Below, piece by piece: positions 20,934-29,456 of a stretch of 64,000 nucleotides of DNA. Position 1 is the first letter of the stretch, and every line of letters begins with the position of its first letter. Origin of the DNA: Rhodococcus gordoniae (GTDB lineage Bacteria; Actinomycetota; Actinomycetes; Mycobacteriales; Mycobacteriaceae); contig NZ_LPZN01000013.1 of NCBI RefSeq assembly GCF_001646655.1, positions 124,001-188,000 of the forward strand, written 5' to 3'. The position numbers and the translations under genes were made by a program. Below the pieces are notes generated by a model. It was not told the origin of the DNA and searched no databases. It saw nothing but the letters and a program-made list of their open reading frames with translations.

Positions 20934-21308
20934 ATGCAGGGGAGAAACAGGACAGGGCACAACCGGGATCTGGGCGCGCGAGGTGAGGATCTCGCCACGG
21001 AATACCTCGAATCGACCGGCATGGTCGTCCTCGAACGGAACTGGCGCAGCCGTTACGGCGAACTCGATCTGATCGTGCAGGACGGAGCGACCGTCGTCTT
21101 CGTCGAGGTCAAGACCCGCACGGGTACCGGTTACGGCACCCCGGCCGAAGCGGTGACGCCGGCGAAGGCCGAACGTATCCGCCGCCTCGCCGGACTGTGG
21201 CTGTCGGAACAGACGCACCGCTGGTCGCATATCCGGGTCGACGTGGTGACCGTGCTGCTCGCGCGGGGCCGTGCGCCCGAGATCACCCACCGCAAGCAGG
21301 TCCTCTGA
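20934..21308 (+). CDS. YraN/UPF0102 family nuclease-like protein
   Basis: The function is not established. The family has a PD-(D/E)xK nuclease-like fold related to Holliday junction resolvases. The 124-residue protein shows G-E-D-L-A-T-E-Y-L near the N terminus, G-E-L-D-L-I, and V-F-V-E-V-K-T-R, which are the metal-binding Asp, Glu and Lys of this fold. The ATG at 20934 gives the family length. It overlaps yifB by one base (TGATG), and yraN-yifB-dprA form one likely operon concerned with DNA uptake or processing. Confidence 0.88.
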   Translation: MQGRNRTGHNRDLGARGEDLATEYLESTGMVVLERNWRSRYGELDLIVQDGATVVFVEVKTRTGTGYGTPAEAVTPAKAERIRRLAGLWLSEQTHRWSHIRVDVVTVLLARGRAPEITHRKQVL

Positions 21309-22816
21309 TGGCGCTCGGGCGCGCCTGGTCGGTTGCGGTCTCCGGGATCGACGGACAGGTCGTCGAGATCGAAGCAGACATCGGGCGAGGTCTGCCCGGT
21401 GTGACGATGGTCGGGTTGCCCGACACCGCGCTTCAGGAATCGCGCGACCGGGTGCGCGCCGCCGTGTCGAACTCCGGGGCCGCGTGGCCGGATTCGAAGG
21501 TCGTCCTCGCGTTGTCGCCGGCCACCCTGCCGAAGGTCGGCAGTGTCTACGATCTCGGGCTGGCCTGCGCGGTGCTCGACGCCGCGGATGTCGTGCCGGC
21601 CGAGGCCGTCTCCCGGACGGTGCTGCTCGGCGAGCTCGCGCTCGACGGCCGGGTCCGCCCGGTGCGCGGTGTGCTGCCCGCCGTGCTCACGGCGAAGAGG
21701 CACGGCTGGTCGCGCGTGGTGGTGCCGGCCGCGACGATGACCGAAGCGGCGCTCGTGGACGGCATCGACGTCTACGGCGCCGAGACGCTGCGCGAGCTGG
21801 TGCTGTGGCTCCAGGGAGACGGTCCGCTCGAACGACCCGATCCGCGTGCCCTTCCGCCACGTGCGGTGCGCGGCGACCTCAGCGAAGTGGTCGGCCAGCA
21901 CGAGGCGCGCCGCGCGATCGAGGTCGCCGCGGCCGGGGCGCATCACCTGATGCTGACCGGTCCTCCCGGGATCGGGAAGACGATGCTCGCACAGCGTCTT
22001 CCGGGGATACTGCCGGACCTGAGCGAGAGTCACGCCCTCGAAGTGACGGCGATCCATTCGGTGGCGGGCACCCTCACCAGCGATCGCCCTCTGGTGACCG
22101 AACCACCGTTCATCGCACCGCATCACACGGCGTCGGTGAGTTCCCTGATCGGAGGAGGAACGGGAATGGCGAAACCCGGCGCGGTGAGCCGGGCGCACCG
22201 CGGCGTGCTCTTCCTCGACGAGGTCGCCGAGATGGGAACGAAGATCCTCGAAGCGCTGCGGACACCGCTCGAGGACGGGGAGGTGCGCATCGCCCGCCGG
22301 GACGGCGTCGCCCGATATCCGGCCCGGTTCCAGCTGATCCTCGCGGCCAATCCTTGTCCGTGCGCACCTCCACGCGATGCCGACTGCGTGTGTGCGCCGA
22401 CCGCGCGCCGCCGCTATCTCGGACGCCTGTCCGGCCCCCTCCTCGACCGCGTCGACCTGCGCGTCCGGATGCAGGCCGTCGCGACGAGCGCACTGATGGG
22501 GGAGACCGGCGAGAGCACCGGCGAGGTGCGGGCGCGGGTCGCCCGGGCGAGAGCCGCAGCGGGTGAGCGGTGGGCCGAATACGGCTGGGCCACCAACGCC
22601 GAGGTTCCCGGTCCGGCCCTGCGCCAGAAGTTCCGGCTCCCGCGTGCCGCCCTCGAACCGGTCGAATGGGCGCTGCGCAAGGGCGCGATCACCGCCCGCG
22701 GCGCGGATCGGGCACTGCGGGTCGCGTGGACACTGAGCGACCTCGAGGGTTCGGATTCGCCGTCGGCGACGCATGTCGCCGCCGCACTCGACTTCCGGGA
22801 TCGAGGTGTCGCGTGA
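21308..22816 (+). CDS. YifB/ComM family Mg-chelatase-like AAA ATPase
   Basis: ComM in naturally competent bacteria is a hexameric helicase that promotes branch migration of incoming DNA. This 502-residue relative starts with the family N terminus (A-L-G-R-A-W-S-V-A-V-S-G-I). It has G-L-P-G-V-T-M-V-G-L-P-D, Walker A G-P-P-G-I-G-K-T near residue 219 and Walker B V-L-F-L-D-E-V-A-E-M. A C-terminal Mg-chelatase helical domain contains a Cys-rich N-P-C-P-C insertion. It overlaps yraN by one base and dprA by four. Confidence 0.93.
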   Translation: MALGRAWSVAVSGIDGQVVEIEADIGRGLPGVTMVGLPDTALQESRDRVRAAVSNSGAAWPDSKVVLALSPATLPKVGSVYDLGLACAVLDAADVVPAEAVSRTVLLGELALDGRVRPVRGVLPAVLTAKRHGWSRVVVPAATMTEAALVDGIDVYGAETLRELVLWLQGDGPLERPDPRALPPRAVRGDLSEVVGQHEARRAIEVAAAGAHHLMLTGPPGIGKTMLAQRLPGILPDLSESHALEVTAIHSVAGTLTSDRPLVTEPPFIAPHHTASVSSLIGGGTGMAKPGAVSRAHRGVLFLDEVAEMGTKILEALRTPLEDGEVRIARRDGVARYPARFQLILAANPCPCAPPRDADCVCAPTARRRYLGRLSGPLLDRVDLRVRMQAVATSALMGETGESTGEVRARVARARAAAGERWAEYGWATNAEVPGPALRQKFRLPRAALEPVEWALRKGAITARGADRALRVAWTLSDLEGSDSPSATHVAAALDFRDRGVA

Positions 22817-23946
22817 ACGAGAAGCCGGACGAACGCCGCTTGGCCTGGGCGTATCTGTCCACCGTCGCGCAGGGTGCGTCGCGGTCGTTGTCGGCGGCGG
22901 TCGATGCCCGGGGAGTGGTCGAGGTGGCGGCCTCGATCCGCTCGGGTTCGACCCGCGACGAGCTCTCGGCGCGGTACTCGGTTCGGGCGCATCTCGCTAC
23001 CGCGGCCCGGGATCTCGAGCGTCTGGGGCGGGCCGGAGGGCGGCTGGTGACGCCGGACGACGACGAATGGCCCGCGTGGCAGATGCTCGGCTTCGGCACC
23101 CTCGACACCGCGACCGACGCCGAGGGGCCACCCCTCGCACTGTGGGTATGGGGGAGCCGGCGGCTCGACGAACTGGCCGAACGCGCGATCGGCGTCGTCG
23201 GAACCCGCGCCGCGAGTGGTTACGGTGAACACGTCACCGCGGAGATCGCCGGGGATCTCGCCGCCGACGGGTGGACGGTCGTATCCGGAGCCGCGTTCGG
23301 CGTCGACGCGGCCGCACATCGCGCGGCGCTCGGGGTGGGCGGCACCACCGTCGCGATCCTGGCGTGCGGTGTCGACCGGGCGTATCCGGCGGCACATACG
23401 ACGATGTTGCGGCAGATCTCCGAGTCCGGACTGGTGGTCAGCGAGTATCCGCCGGGGGTGAGCCCCGCTCGGTACCGGTTCCTGGCCCGGAACCGGCTGA
23501 TCGCGGCCCTGTCGGCCGGCACCGTGGTCGTCGAAGCGGGGTGGCGCAGTGGTGCGCGCAACACCGCGGCGTGGGCGAGACGACTCGGCCGACCGGTCAT
23601 GGCGGTGCCCGGACCGGTCACCTCGGCGGCCTCACAGGGATGTCACCGCATGATCAGGGAAGGAGAAGCCCGCCTGGTGGGCGTGGCGCGCGACGTCGTC
23701 GAGGAGTGCGGTCCGCTGATGGCGGGCGGGGACGACGACCGCGACGGCCTGTTCCGCCGCGAGCTGGACGGACTGTCGGGCGACATGGCACTGGTCTACG
23801 AGGCGCTTCCGGCGTCGAACGTCAGTGATCCGGCGATGGTGGCCGAGTCGGCGGGGCTGCCGATCGAGCGGGTGCGGGCAGCACTGCCCCTGCTCGAACT
23901 CGACGGACTGGTGGAGACCACGGACGGAGGATGGCGGCGGACGTGA
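22813..23946 (+). CDS. dprA: DNA-processing protein DprA
   Basis: DprA protects incoming single-stranded DNA and loads RecA during natural transformation. It is also common in bacteria with no known competence. The 377-residue protein has an N-terminal helical/SAM-like part. The extended Rossmann domain has A-I-G-V-V-G-T-R-A-A-S-G-Y-G, V-S-G-A-A-F-G-V-D-A-A-A-H and V-V-S-E-Y-P-P-G. A C-terminal winged-helix-like segment follows. The GTG start overlaps the yifB stop. No pilus or ComEC genes are in the window, so competence cannot be concluded. Confidence 0.94.
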   Translation: MNEKPDERRLAWAYLSTVAQGASRSLSAAVDARGVVEVAASIRSGSTRDELSARYSVRAHLATAARDLERLGRAGGRLVTPDDDEWPAWQMLGFGTLDTATDAEGPPLALWVWGSRRLDELAERAIGVVGTRAASGYGEHVTAEIAGDLAADGWTVVSGAAFGVDAAAHRAALGVGGTTVAILACGVDRAYPAAHTTMLRQISESGLVVSEYPPGVSPARYRFLARNRLIAALSAGTVVVEAGWRSGARNTAAWARRLGRPVMAVPGPVTSAASQGCHRMIREGEARLVGVARDVVEECGPLMAGGDDDRDGLFRRELDGLSGDMALVYEALPASNVSDPAMVAESAGLPIERVRAALPLLELDGLVETTDGGWRRT

Positions 23947-23965
23947 CCGGTGCCCCGAGCGTCGA

Positions 23966-24232
23966 TCACTCGGTCGAGGTGCCCGCCGTCGGCTCGTCGT
24001 CGACGTACCAGGCGCGGTCGTCGCGGTTCCACTTCACCGCGCCGCGATGTGCCTTGCGGAACTCCTTGAGGACTGCCCGGTCGATCGACGGGTGGCCGTT
24101 GTCGTTGACGTAGATCCAGTCGGAGCCGAACTTGGCGTCGATCGCGTCGACCATGTCGGTCTGGGTGACCCTGCGTTCGGTGGTGATGATGTCGGTCATC
24201 CAGGTGGCGATGTCGGCCGCGGTGGTGCTCAT
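23966..24232 (-). CDS. Small conserved hypothetical protein (DUF6953-like)
   Basis: An 88-residue soluble protein reads S-T-T-A-A-D-I-A-T-W-M near its start and W-I-Y-V-N-D-N-G-H-P-S-I and A-V-K-W-N-R-D-D-R-A-W-Y-V later. The aromatic/charged spacing looks like a small winged-helix-type fold, and I recall similar proteins as DUF6953, but this is from memory. The ATG at 24232 is chosen because residues before it are low complexity and reach into the siderophore-reductase promoter. It is convergent with dprA and divergent from the siderophore reductase. Function is unknown. Confidence 0.7.
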   Translation of the reverse strand: MSTTAADIATWMTDIITTERRVTQTDMVDAIDAKFGSDWIYVNDNGHPSIDRAVLKEFRKAHRGAVKWNRDDRAWYVDDEPTAGTSTE

Positions 24233-24289
24233 GTTCTCGAGCCTAGAGCGTCGCCGATCGTGACGTCCCCGCCGCACCCCGCCACAGAG

Positions 24290-24326
24290 TACGGTGGCGC
24301 AGTAATAGGTAACCCTAATTTGGAGG
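24290..24326 (+). promoter_or_regulatory. Promoter and IdeR/DtxR-like iron box of the siderophore reductase
   Basis: TACGGT (24290-24295) is a candidate -10. ATAGGTAACCCTAATTT (24305-24321) resembles the DtxR/IdeR box TTAGGTTAGGCTAACCTAA at roughly 12 of 19 positions and lies over the expected transcription start. GGAGG (24322-24326) then sits 4 bases before the GTG. The function of the downstream gene supports iron control. Confidence 0.45.
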
Positions 24327-24330
24327 TCCG

Positions 24331-25113
24331 GTGGCTCGGAAAGCGCCCGCATCGACGACACTCACGGTCCTGCGGACCGAGACGATCGGCGAGCATTTCG
24401 TTCGTGTCGTGCTCGGTGGGGACGGATTCGGCGAGTTCCCCGCCCGCCCGGAGACCGACAGTTACGTGAAGATCGAGTTGGCGGCAGGGGACGAGACCGT
24501 CGTCCGCACCTATACCGTCCGGCGCGTCGACCCCGACGCCCGGGAGATCTGGATCGACTTCGTCGTTCACGGCGACGAGGGTGTCGCGGGACCGTGGGCT
24601 CGCTCGGTGCAGCCGGGCACGCAGGTCGTGGTGCGGGGTCCCGGCGCGGGTTACCGGCCCGATCGCTCCGCCGACTTCCATCTGCTCGCCGGCGACGAGA
24701 CCGCGATCCCCGCGATCGCGGTTGCGCTCGAGGATCTTCCGGCCGATGCGAGGGGAGCGGTCTTCCTGGAGGTCATCGGGCCCGGCGACGAACTGAAACT
24801 CGATGCCCCGGCGGGGGTGGACGTCACGTGGCTCCATCGCGGTGTCGCGGCCGGTGACGCCGGTGCCGACCTGATCGACGGCAACTCGCCGCTCGTCGCC
24901 GCGGTGAAGACCTTGCCCTGGCCGGGCGGCGACGTGCAGGTCTTCGTGCACGGTGAGGCCGAGGCCGTCATGAAGCACATCCGGCCGTACCTGCGGAAGG
25001 AACGGGCCGTACCGCCGGCACGCGCGTCGATCTCGGGGTACTGGCGTCGCGGACGCACCGAGGAGGGCTTCCGCGTGTGGAAGAGCGAACTGGCGGCCGT
25101 CGAGAGCAACTGA
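24331..25113 (+). CDS. Siderophore-interacting FAD reductase (ViuB family)
   Basis: These flavoenzymes reduce ferric siderophores in the cytoplasm to release Fe2+. The 260-residue protein has the FAD-binding R-T-Y-T-V-R motif and the family G-D-E-T-A-I-P-A-I segment. It ends with the characteristic C terminus I-S-G-Y-W-R-R-G-R-T-E-E-G-F. Start: GTG 24331, 4 bases after GGAGG. In M. tuberculosis viuB also lies between dprA and xerC, so this is the likely orthologue. Iron control is suggested by the upstream box. The gene converges with the MFS gene at 25130. Confidence 0.92.
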   Translation: MARKAPASTTLTVLRTETIGEHFVRVVLGGDGFGEFPARPETDSYVKIELAAGDETVVRTYTVRRVDPDAREIWIDFVVHGDEGVAGPWARSVQPGTQVVVRGPGAGYRPDRSADFHLLAGDETAIPAIAVALEDLPADARGAVFLEVIGPGDELKLDAPAGVDVTWLHRGVAAGDAGADLIDGNSPLVAAVKTLPWPGGDVQVFVHGEAEAVMKHIRPYLRKERAVPPARASISGYWRRGRTEEGFRVWKSELAAVESN

Positions 25114-25129
25114 CGGCCGGCGGTTCGCG

Positions 25130-26341
25130 TCAGCTCGAGGACTCGCGCGCCGGCACCGCGGCCGAGTCACGCGCCAGTACCGCAGCGGAGGCAAGCGCGA
25201 GTCCCGAGCAGATCACGATGGCGACGGCCATCGGGATACCGGTGCCTTCGCCGCCGAGCCCGACGAGGGGGGAGACCACGGCGGCGAGACCGAACTGGGA
25301 GGCACCGATCACGGCGGAGCCCGTACCGGCCGCCTTCGGGACCTGCGACTGGGCCAGCGCGGTGGCGTTGCCCAGCGTCAGGCCCATCATGCTGATCGCG
25401 ACGAACAGCAGCGGCAGGATCAGCGCCGCGACGTAGCCGACGACGACCATCGTCAGCAGCAGCAGGGCGCCCGCCGTGAACATGGTGGTCACACCGAAGA
25501 GCAGCAGTGTCCGCACCTCGAACCGGCCGATGAGGCGGGTGTTGACGGCGTTGGCCAGCACGAGACCGGCCGAGTTCACGGCGAAGACCATCGAGAACTG
25601 GCCGGGGCTCAGACCGAGGATGTTCTGCGTGACGAACGGTGACGCCGAGATGTACGAGAACATCGCGCCGAAGCCCAGGGCCATGGCGGCGGCGTAACCC
25701 ACGAAGCGTCGCTGCCGGAGGACGTACCCGAAGTTGCCGGCCATCGTCTTCAGGCCGCCGCTGTGCCGTTTCTCCGGCGGAAGGGTCTCCGGGACGAACG
25801 CGAAGGCGCCGGCGGCCATCAGGACTGCCAGGCCCGTGAGCACCCAGAAGATGCCGCGCCACCCGATCGGATCCAGCAGCACCCCGCCGAGAAGCGGCGC
25901 GGCGACGGGTGCGATGCCGCCGATGATCATCATCAGGCTGAACAACTTCGCCGCCTGATTGCCCCGGGCCCGGTCGGCGATCACCGCGCGGGCGAGAACG
26001 ATGCCGGTGCCGCCGCTGAATCCCTGGATGAGACGCGCCGCGATCAGAATCTCGACGGTGGGCGCCATCGCGCAGATCGCGCTGCTGACCGCGAGGACGA
26101 TCGTGCCTGCGAGGATCAGCCGTCGCCGGCCCCAGCCGTCCGAGAGCGGACCGACGAGCAACTGACCGAGTCCGAGCCCCGCCATGAAGGTCGTGAGGGT
26201 GAGCTGAACGCCGACGGTCGAACTGCCCAGGCTCTCCGCCATGACGGGAAGTCCCGGAAGGTACATGTCCGTGGCGAGCGGCGCGATGGCCGACAGCAAC
26301 GCCAGGGCGCACAACATCGGTACCGGGATCGTTTTGTTCAC
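25130..26341 (-). CDS. MFS exporter, Bcr/CflA type
   Basis: This is a 403-residue drug:proton antiporter-like protein with twelve hydrophobic spans. The N terminus has A-P-L-A-T-D-M-Y-L-P-G-L-P, a strong Bcr/CflA signature. The loop after span 2 has L-S-D-G-W-G-R-R-R, and R-L-I-Q-G-F-S-G-G-T-G follows in span 4. The substrate cannot be read from the sequence. Bcr/CflA relatives export bicyclomycin, chloramphenicol or sulfonamides. The GTG start at 26341 is 6 bases after a reverse-strand TAAGGT. It is absent from the corresponding M. tuberculosis order, so it looks like an accessory insertion between viuB and xerC. Confidence 0.9.
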   Translation of the reverse strand: MNKTIPVPMLCALALLSAIAPLATDMYLPGLPVMAESLGSSTVGVQLTLTTFMAGLGLGQLLVGPLSDGWGRRRLILAGTIVLAVSSAICAMAPTVEILIAARLIQGFSGGTGIVLARAVIADRARGNQAAKLFSLMMIIGGIAPVAAPLLGGVLLDPIGWRGIFWVLTGLAVLMAAGAFAFVPETLPPEKRHSGGLKTMAGNFGYVLRQRRFVGYAAAMALGFGAMFSYISASPFVTQNILGLSPGQFSMVFAVNSAGLVLANAVNTRLIGRFEVRTLLLFGVTTMFTAGALLLLTMVVVGYVAALILPLLFVAISMMGLTLGNATALAQSQVPKAAGTGSAVIGASQFGLAAVVSPLVGLGGEGTGIPMAVAIVICSGLALASAAVLARDSAAVPARESSS

Positions 26342-26347
26342 GAAAGC

Positions 26348-26353
26348 ACCTTA
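26348..26353 (-). promoter_or_regulatory. -10 element TAAGGT of the MFS gene (probable leaderless start)
   Basis: On the reverse strand TAAGGT fits TANNNT and ends 6 bases before the GTG at 26341. No Shine-Dalgarno sequence is present. Confidence 0.45.
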
Positions 26354-26423
26354 GTCGGCGCGGGTCGTTGCACCCGGAGCCGTCGTGCCGCACGGTGGAC
26401 GCATGCGAGGTGACAGTTCCGAC

Positions 26424-27341
26424 ATGCTCCCGGCGACACTGGCCGTGCATCTCGACGACTTCGTCGACCATCTCCGCTTCGAAGGCAACCGCTCGGAACA
26501 CACGATCCGCGCCTATCGGACCGATATCCGCTCGCTTCTGCAGCACCTCGCCGACCGGCACCCGGAGGCGCGCATCACCGACCTCGACCTCGATCTGCTG
26601 CGCTCGTGGCTCGCCGGGATGGTGACAGGGGGCGCGGCGCGCGCCACGCTCGCGCGGCGCACGTCGTCGGCACGCGTCTTCACCGCATGGCTCGAGCGCA
26701 CCCGGCGTCTCGACACCGACCCGGCGACGCGCCTCGTCTCGCCGCGCCCGCACCGGTCGCTGCCCGCGGTACTCCGCGACGATCAGGCGCTGGAGATCAT
26801 GGAGGCCGCGAAATCCGGTGCGCGCGAACTCGATCCTGTCGCCCTGCGGGATCGCCTGATCGTCGAGCTGCTCTACGCGACCGGAATCCGGGTCGGGGAA
26901 CTCTGCGCTGTCGACATCGACGATGTGGACGCCGAGCGCCGAGTCGTCCGGGTCCTCGGCAAGGGCGACAAGGAACGGATCGTCCCCTACGGAGCTCCCG
27001 CGGCGGATGCGATCGACGCGTGGCTGCGTCACGGACGCCCGCACCTCGTGCACCCGTCGTCGGGTGCGGCGCTGCTGCTGGGCAAACGTGGCGGGCGGAT
27101 AGATCAGCGGCAGGTCCGGTCCGTGGTGCACGAGGCCGTCTCGTCGGTGCCCGGCGCACCCGATCTCGCGCCGCACGGCCTGCGGCACAGCGCTGCCACG
27201 CACCTGCTCGAAGGGGGAGCGGACCTGCGCGTGGTCCAGGAGGTGCTGGGACATTCGAGTCTGGCCACCACGCAGCTCTACACACACGTCTCGGTGGCCC
27301 GCCTGCGCGCCGCGCACGATCAGGCCCATCCCCGCGCCTGA
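26424..27341 (+). CDS. xerC: Tyrosine recombinase XerC
   Basis: XerC with XerD resolves chromosome dimers at dif under FtsK control. The 305-residue protein has the SAM-like N domain (H-L-D-D-F-V-D-H-L). The catalytic domain has Arg in A-T-G-I-R-V-G-E-L, then [19 protein letters not shown] and the nucleophile Tyr in L-Y-T-H-V. The ATG at 26424 was chosen because it places the conserved first helix near the N terminus. ATG 26403 is an alternative that adds seven residues. Gene order and sequence match mycobacterial xerC rather than a phage integrase. Confidence 0.93.
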   Translation: MLPATLAVHLDDFVDHLRFEGNRSEHTIRAYRTDIRSLLQHLADRHPEARITDLDLDLLRSWLAGMVTGGAARATLARRTSSARVFTAWLERTRRLDTDPATRLVSPRPHRSLPAVLRDDQALEIMEAAKSGARELDPVALRDRLIVELLYATGIRVGELCAVDIDDVDAERRVVRVLGKGDKERIVPYGAPAADAIDAWLRHGRPHLVHPSSGAALLLGKRGGRIDQRQVRSVVHEAVSSVPGAPDLAPHGLRHSAATHLLEGGADLRVVQEVLGHSSLATTQLYTHVSVARLRAAHDQAHPRA

Positions 27342-27370
27342 TCGGCTGCCGACGAACCCTCCCGGTTTGA

Positions 27371-27376
27371 TAGCGT
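27371..27376 (+). promoter_or_regulatory. -10 element TAGCGT for the ParA-like gene
   Basis: TAGCGT fits TANNNT, 29 bases before the ATG at 27406. The intervening GGGGGAA provides a ribosome site, so a short leadered mRNA is expected. Confidence 0.4.
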
Positions 27377-27405
27377 GCGCCGGCACCATCGAATCGGGGG
27401 AACAG

Positions 27406-28929
27406 ATGAGACGCAACGATCCGAGTCCTGCCGTGCCCGCCTGGCTGCAGGACCCACCGGAATCCGAGACCGACTCCGCGCGTCGCGGCTTCCGCCGCGC
27501 GGGCCGGGGCGCCGAGGCATCCGGCCCTTCGGCTCCGCCCGGCGACGGTGCGTCCGCTCCGGTTCCCTCCGCTCCGCTCGGGATGACGGCATCCGTACCG
27601 CTCGGCATGGCGCTGCGGCCCCGGATCACCACGGACGAGAGTTCCGTGCAGGAAGTGTCGGAGCCGGTGGCCGCACCGGCCCCCGCATGCCCGGAATCCG
27701 CCGAGACGATCCTGGGCGAGGCGGCCGAACGCGAGTCGGTTTCCGATCCCGCGTCGGTGGAACCGGAATCCGTTTCCGCCGATCCGGCAGCCGAGGGGGT
27801 GGCGTCAGGGCCCGGAACCGGGGAGCCGGCACCGGAGGTGCCGGTCCGGGAGACCGCAGAGCCCGACCCCGTGTCCGTCGGTCCTCGTCCGGTGCCGATG
27901 CTCGATCCCGTCTCACCGCCGACGGACACCGCGGCCGACGACTCGCAGTACGCGGCGCAGCACTTCGACCATCGACCGTCGAACATCGACCTCGCGTCGG
28001 GAGTGCTCGTCCGCCGGTCGCGACGTCCGTCGGGGCGGTGGCGGGAGAGTGTCGGCAGACTCACCGGGGGCAGACTCGACGGCGGAAGCAGCGAGCGCCG
28101 CGAGGAACTCGTCGCCCGCATCCGCCAGCCGATTCCGGGCGACTACCGGATCGCGGTGCTGTCCTTGAAAGGTGGGGTGGGAAAGACCACCACCACCGTC
28201 GGGCTGGGATCGACGTTCGCCTCGTTGCGTGGCGACTGCGTCATCGCCGTCGATGCGAATCCGGACTTCGGCACCCTCGCCCAACGGATTCCGCAGCAGA
28301 CCACGTCGACGGTGCGGGATCTGCTCGCGAACGCGTCGGGGATCCGCCGGTACTCGGATGTGCGCGCCTACACCTCGCAGGCGCCGAGCCGACTCGAAGT
28401 GCTTGCGAGCGAACGTGATCCCGCTGCGTCGGAAGCGTTCAGCGAGGAGGACTACCGCCGCGTCGTCGACATCCTGCAGGTCTACTACAACGTCATCGTC
28501 ACCGATTGCGGAACCGGGATCATGCACTCGGTCATGCGCGGAGTGCTGGACCTGGCGAACACCCTCGTGCTCGTCGCATCGCCGGCGGTCGACGCGGCGC
28601 GCAGTGCTGCCGCGACACTCGACTGGCTACAGGCGCACGGCTTCTCCGCGCTGGTCGAACGGACGGTCGTGGTCGTCAGTTCTCCCCGGCCGGGTTCGGC
28701 GAGCATCGACATGGACGCGTTGACCGCGCACTTCCTCGCTCGCTGCCGCGCGGTGAAGGTGATTCCGTTCGACGAGCATCTTGCCGAGGGCGCCGAGATC
28801 GATCTCGATCGGCTCCGGCCCGCGACCCGGACCGCGTTCGTCGAATTGGCCGCGATGGTCGCCGACGACTTCCCCGCCCTCTCGGGCCGGCACGCGGTGC
28901 ACCAGCCGGGTCGGCGCACGGGGCACTGA
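27406..28929 (+). CDS. EspI-like MinD/ParA ATPase with long disordered N-terminal region
   Basis: The 507-residue protein has two parts. Residues 1 to about 205 are rich in Pro, Ala, Glu and Ser and look disordered. Then comes a short basic/amphipathic stretch (S-G-R-W-R-E-S-V-G-R-L-T-G-G) and a deviant-Walker ATPase. The ATPase has L-K-G-G-V-G-K-T-T-T-T, V-D-A-N-P-D-F-G-T-L, and V-T-D-C-G-T-G as Walker B. This architecture and the R-I-R-Q-P-I-P-G-D-Y-R-I-A-V-L-S lead-in resemble EspI/ESX-associated MinD-like proteins. No ESX genes are nearby, so the role is open: secretion control, polar positioning or partitioning. ATG 27406 has GGGGGAA upstream. Confidence 0.8.
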   Translation: MRRNDPSPAVPAWLQDPPESETDSARRGFRRAGRGAEASGPSAPPGDGASAPVPSAPLGMTASVPLGMALRPRITTDESSVQEVSEPVAAPAPACPESAETILGEAAERESVSDPASVEPESVSADPAAEGVASGPGTGEPAPEVPVRETAEPDPVSVGPRPVPMLDPVSPPTDTAADDSQYAAQHFDHRPSNIDLASGVLVRRSRRPSGRWRESVGRLTGGRLDGGSSERREELVARIRQPIPGDYRIAVLSLKGGVGKTTTTVGLGSTFASLRGDCVIAVDANPDFGTLAQRIPQQTTSTVRDLLANASGIRRYSDVRAYTSQAPSRLEVLASERDPAASEAFSEEDYRRVVDILQVYYNVIVTDCGTGIMHSVMRGVLDLANTLVLVASPAVDAARSAAATLDWLQAHGFSALVERTVVVVSSPRPGSASIDMDALTAHFLARCRAVKVIPFDEHLAEGAEIDLDRLRPATRTAFVELAAMVADDFPALSGRHAVHQPGRRTGH

Positions 28930-28934
28930 CCGTC

Positions 28935-29456
28935 TCATACGGGCAGCAGCCGGATCACCGGACGCTGCACGAGGGGGAGCGGATCGAGGTAGTCGGCGCG
29001 TCCGCGGCGCAGCCCCCAGTGCAGACATGCGGGGGAGACGCATCCTTCGTGGCCGGCGGCGACGGCGCCGATGGGATCGCCTCTCGTCACCCGGCGACCG
29101 GCGGTGACCGAGGCGTCGACGGGTTCGTAGGTGGTGCGCAGACCGCCCTCGTGATCGATGGAGACCACGGGCTTGCCCGCCACGGTGCCGGCGAACGCGA
29201 CGACGCCGTCACCGGCGGCCACGACGGTCTGTCCCGCGTGTGCGTCGAGGTCGACGCCGCGGTGTCCGGGGAGCCAGTTCTGCTCGGGAAGATCGAACTG
29301 TCTGCTCACCGCGGGACGCGGATCGAGCGGCCAGACGAACCGTCCGGGGTCGGCGGAGGCGGTGCCCGGGACGACGACGGGTGCGGCGAGCGCACCGAGC
29401 GGGACGAGCGCGGCGATCGCGACGGGGAGCATCCGCAGGGGAGCGGCAAGGGCCAT
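28935..29456 (-). CDS. Secreted M23-family peptidase-like protein, catalytic His replaced
   Basis: The 173-residue protein has a cleavable signal peptide (hydrophobic to about residue 30, A-S-A-D site) and a LytM/M23 domain. The first metal motif H-R-G-V-D-L-D is intact. The second motif, normally H-x-H, reads C-L-H-W, so the first histidine (general base in LytM) is Cys while the zinc-ligand His remains. A second Cys seven residues earlier could form a disulfide. It may bind peptidoglycan or act as an activator rather than an enzyme. M. tuberculosis Rv2891 lies at the same place next to rpsB. Start at ATG 29456; GAGG lies about 8 bases upstream. Confidence 0.82.
   Translation of the reverse strand: MALAAPLRMLPVAIAALVPLGALAAPVVVPGTASADPGRFVWPLDPRPAVSRQFDLPEQNWLPGHRGVDLDAHAGQTVVAAGDGVVAFAGTVAGKPVVSIDHEGGLRTTYEPVDASVTAGRRVTRGDPIGAVAAGHEGCVSPACLHWGLRRGRADYLDPLPLVQRPVIRLLPV

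Noticed and set aside
26424-27341. Phage-type integrase instead of XerC
   Set aside because: Length, lack of an adjacent tRNA or excisionase, and position between viuB-like and rpsB genes match chromosomal XerC.
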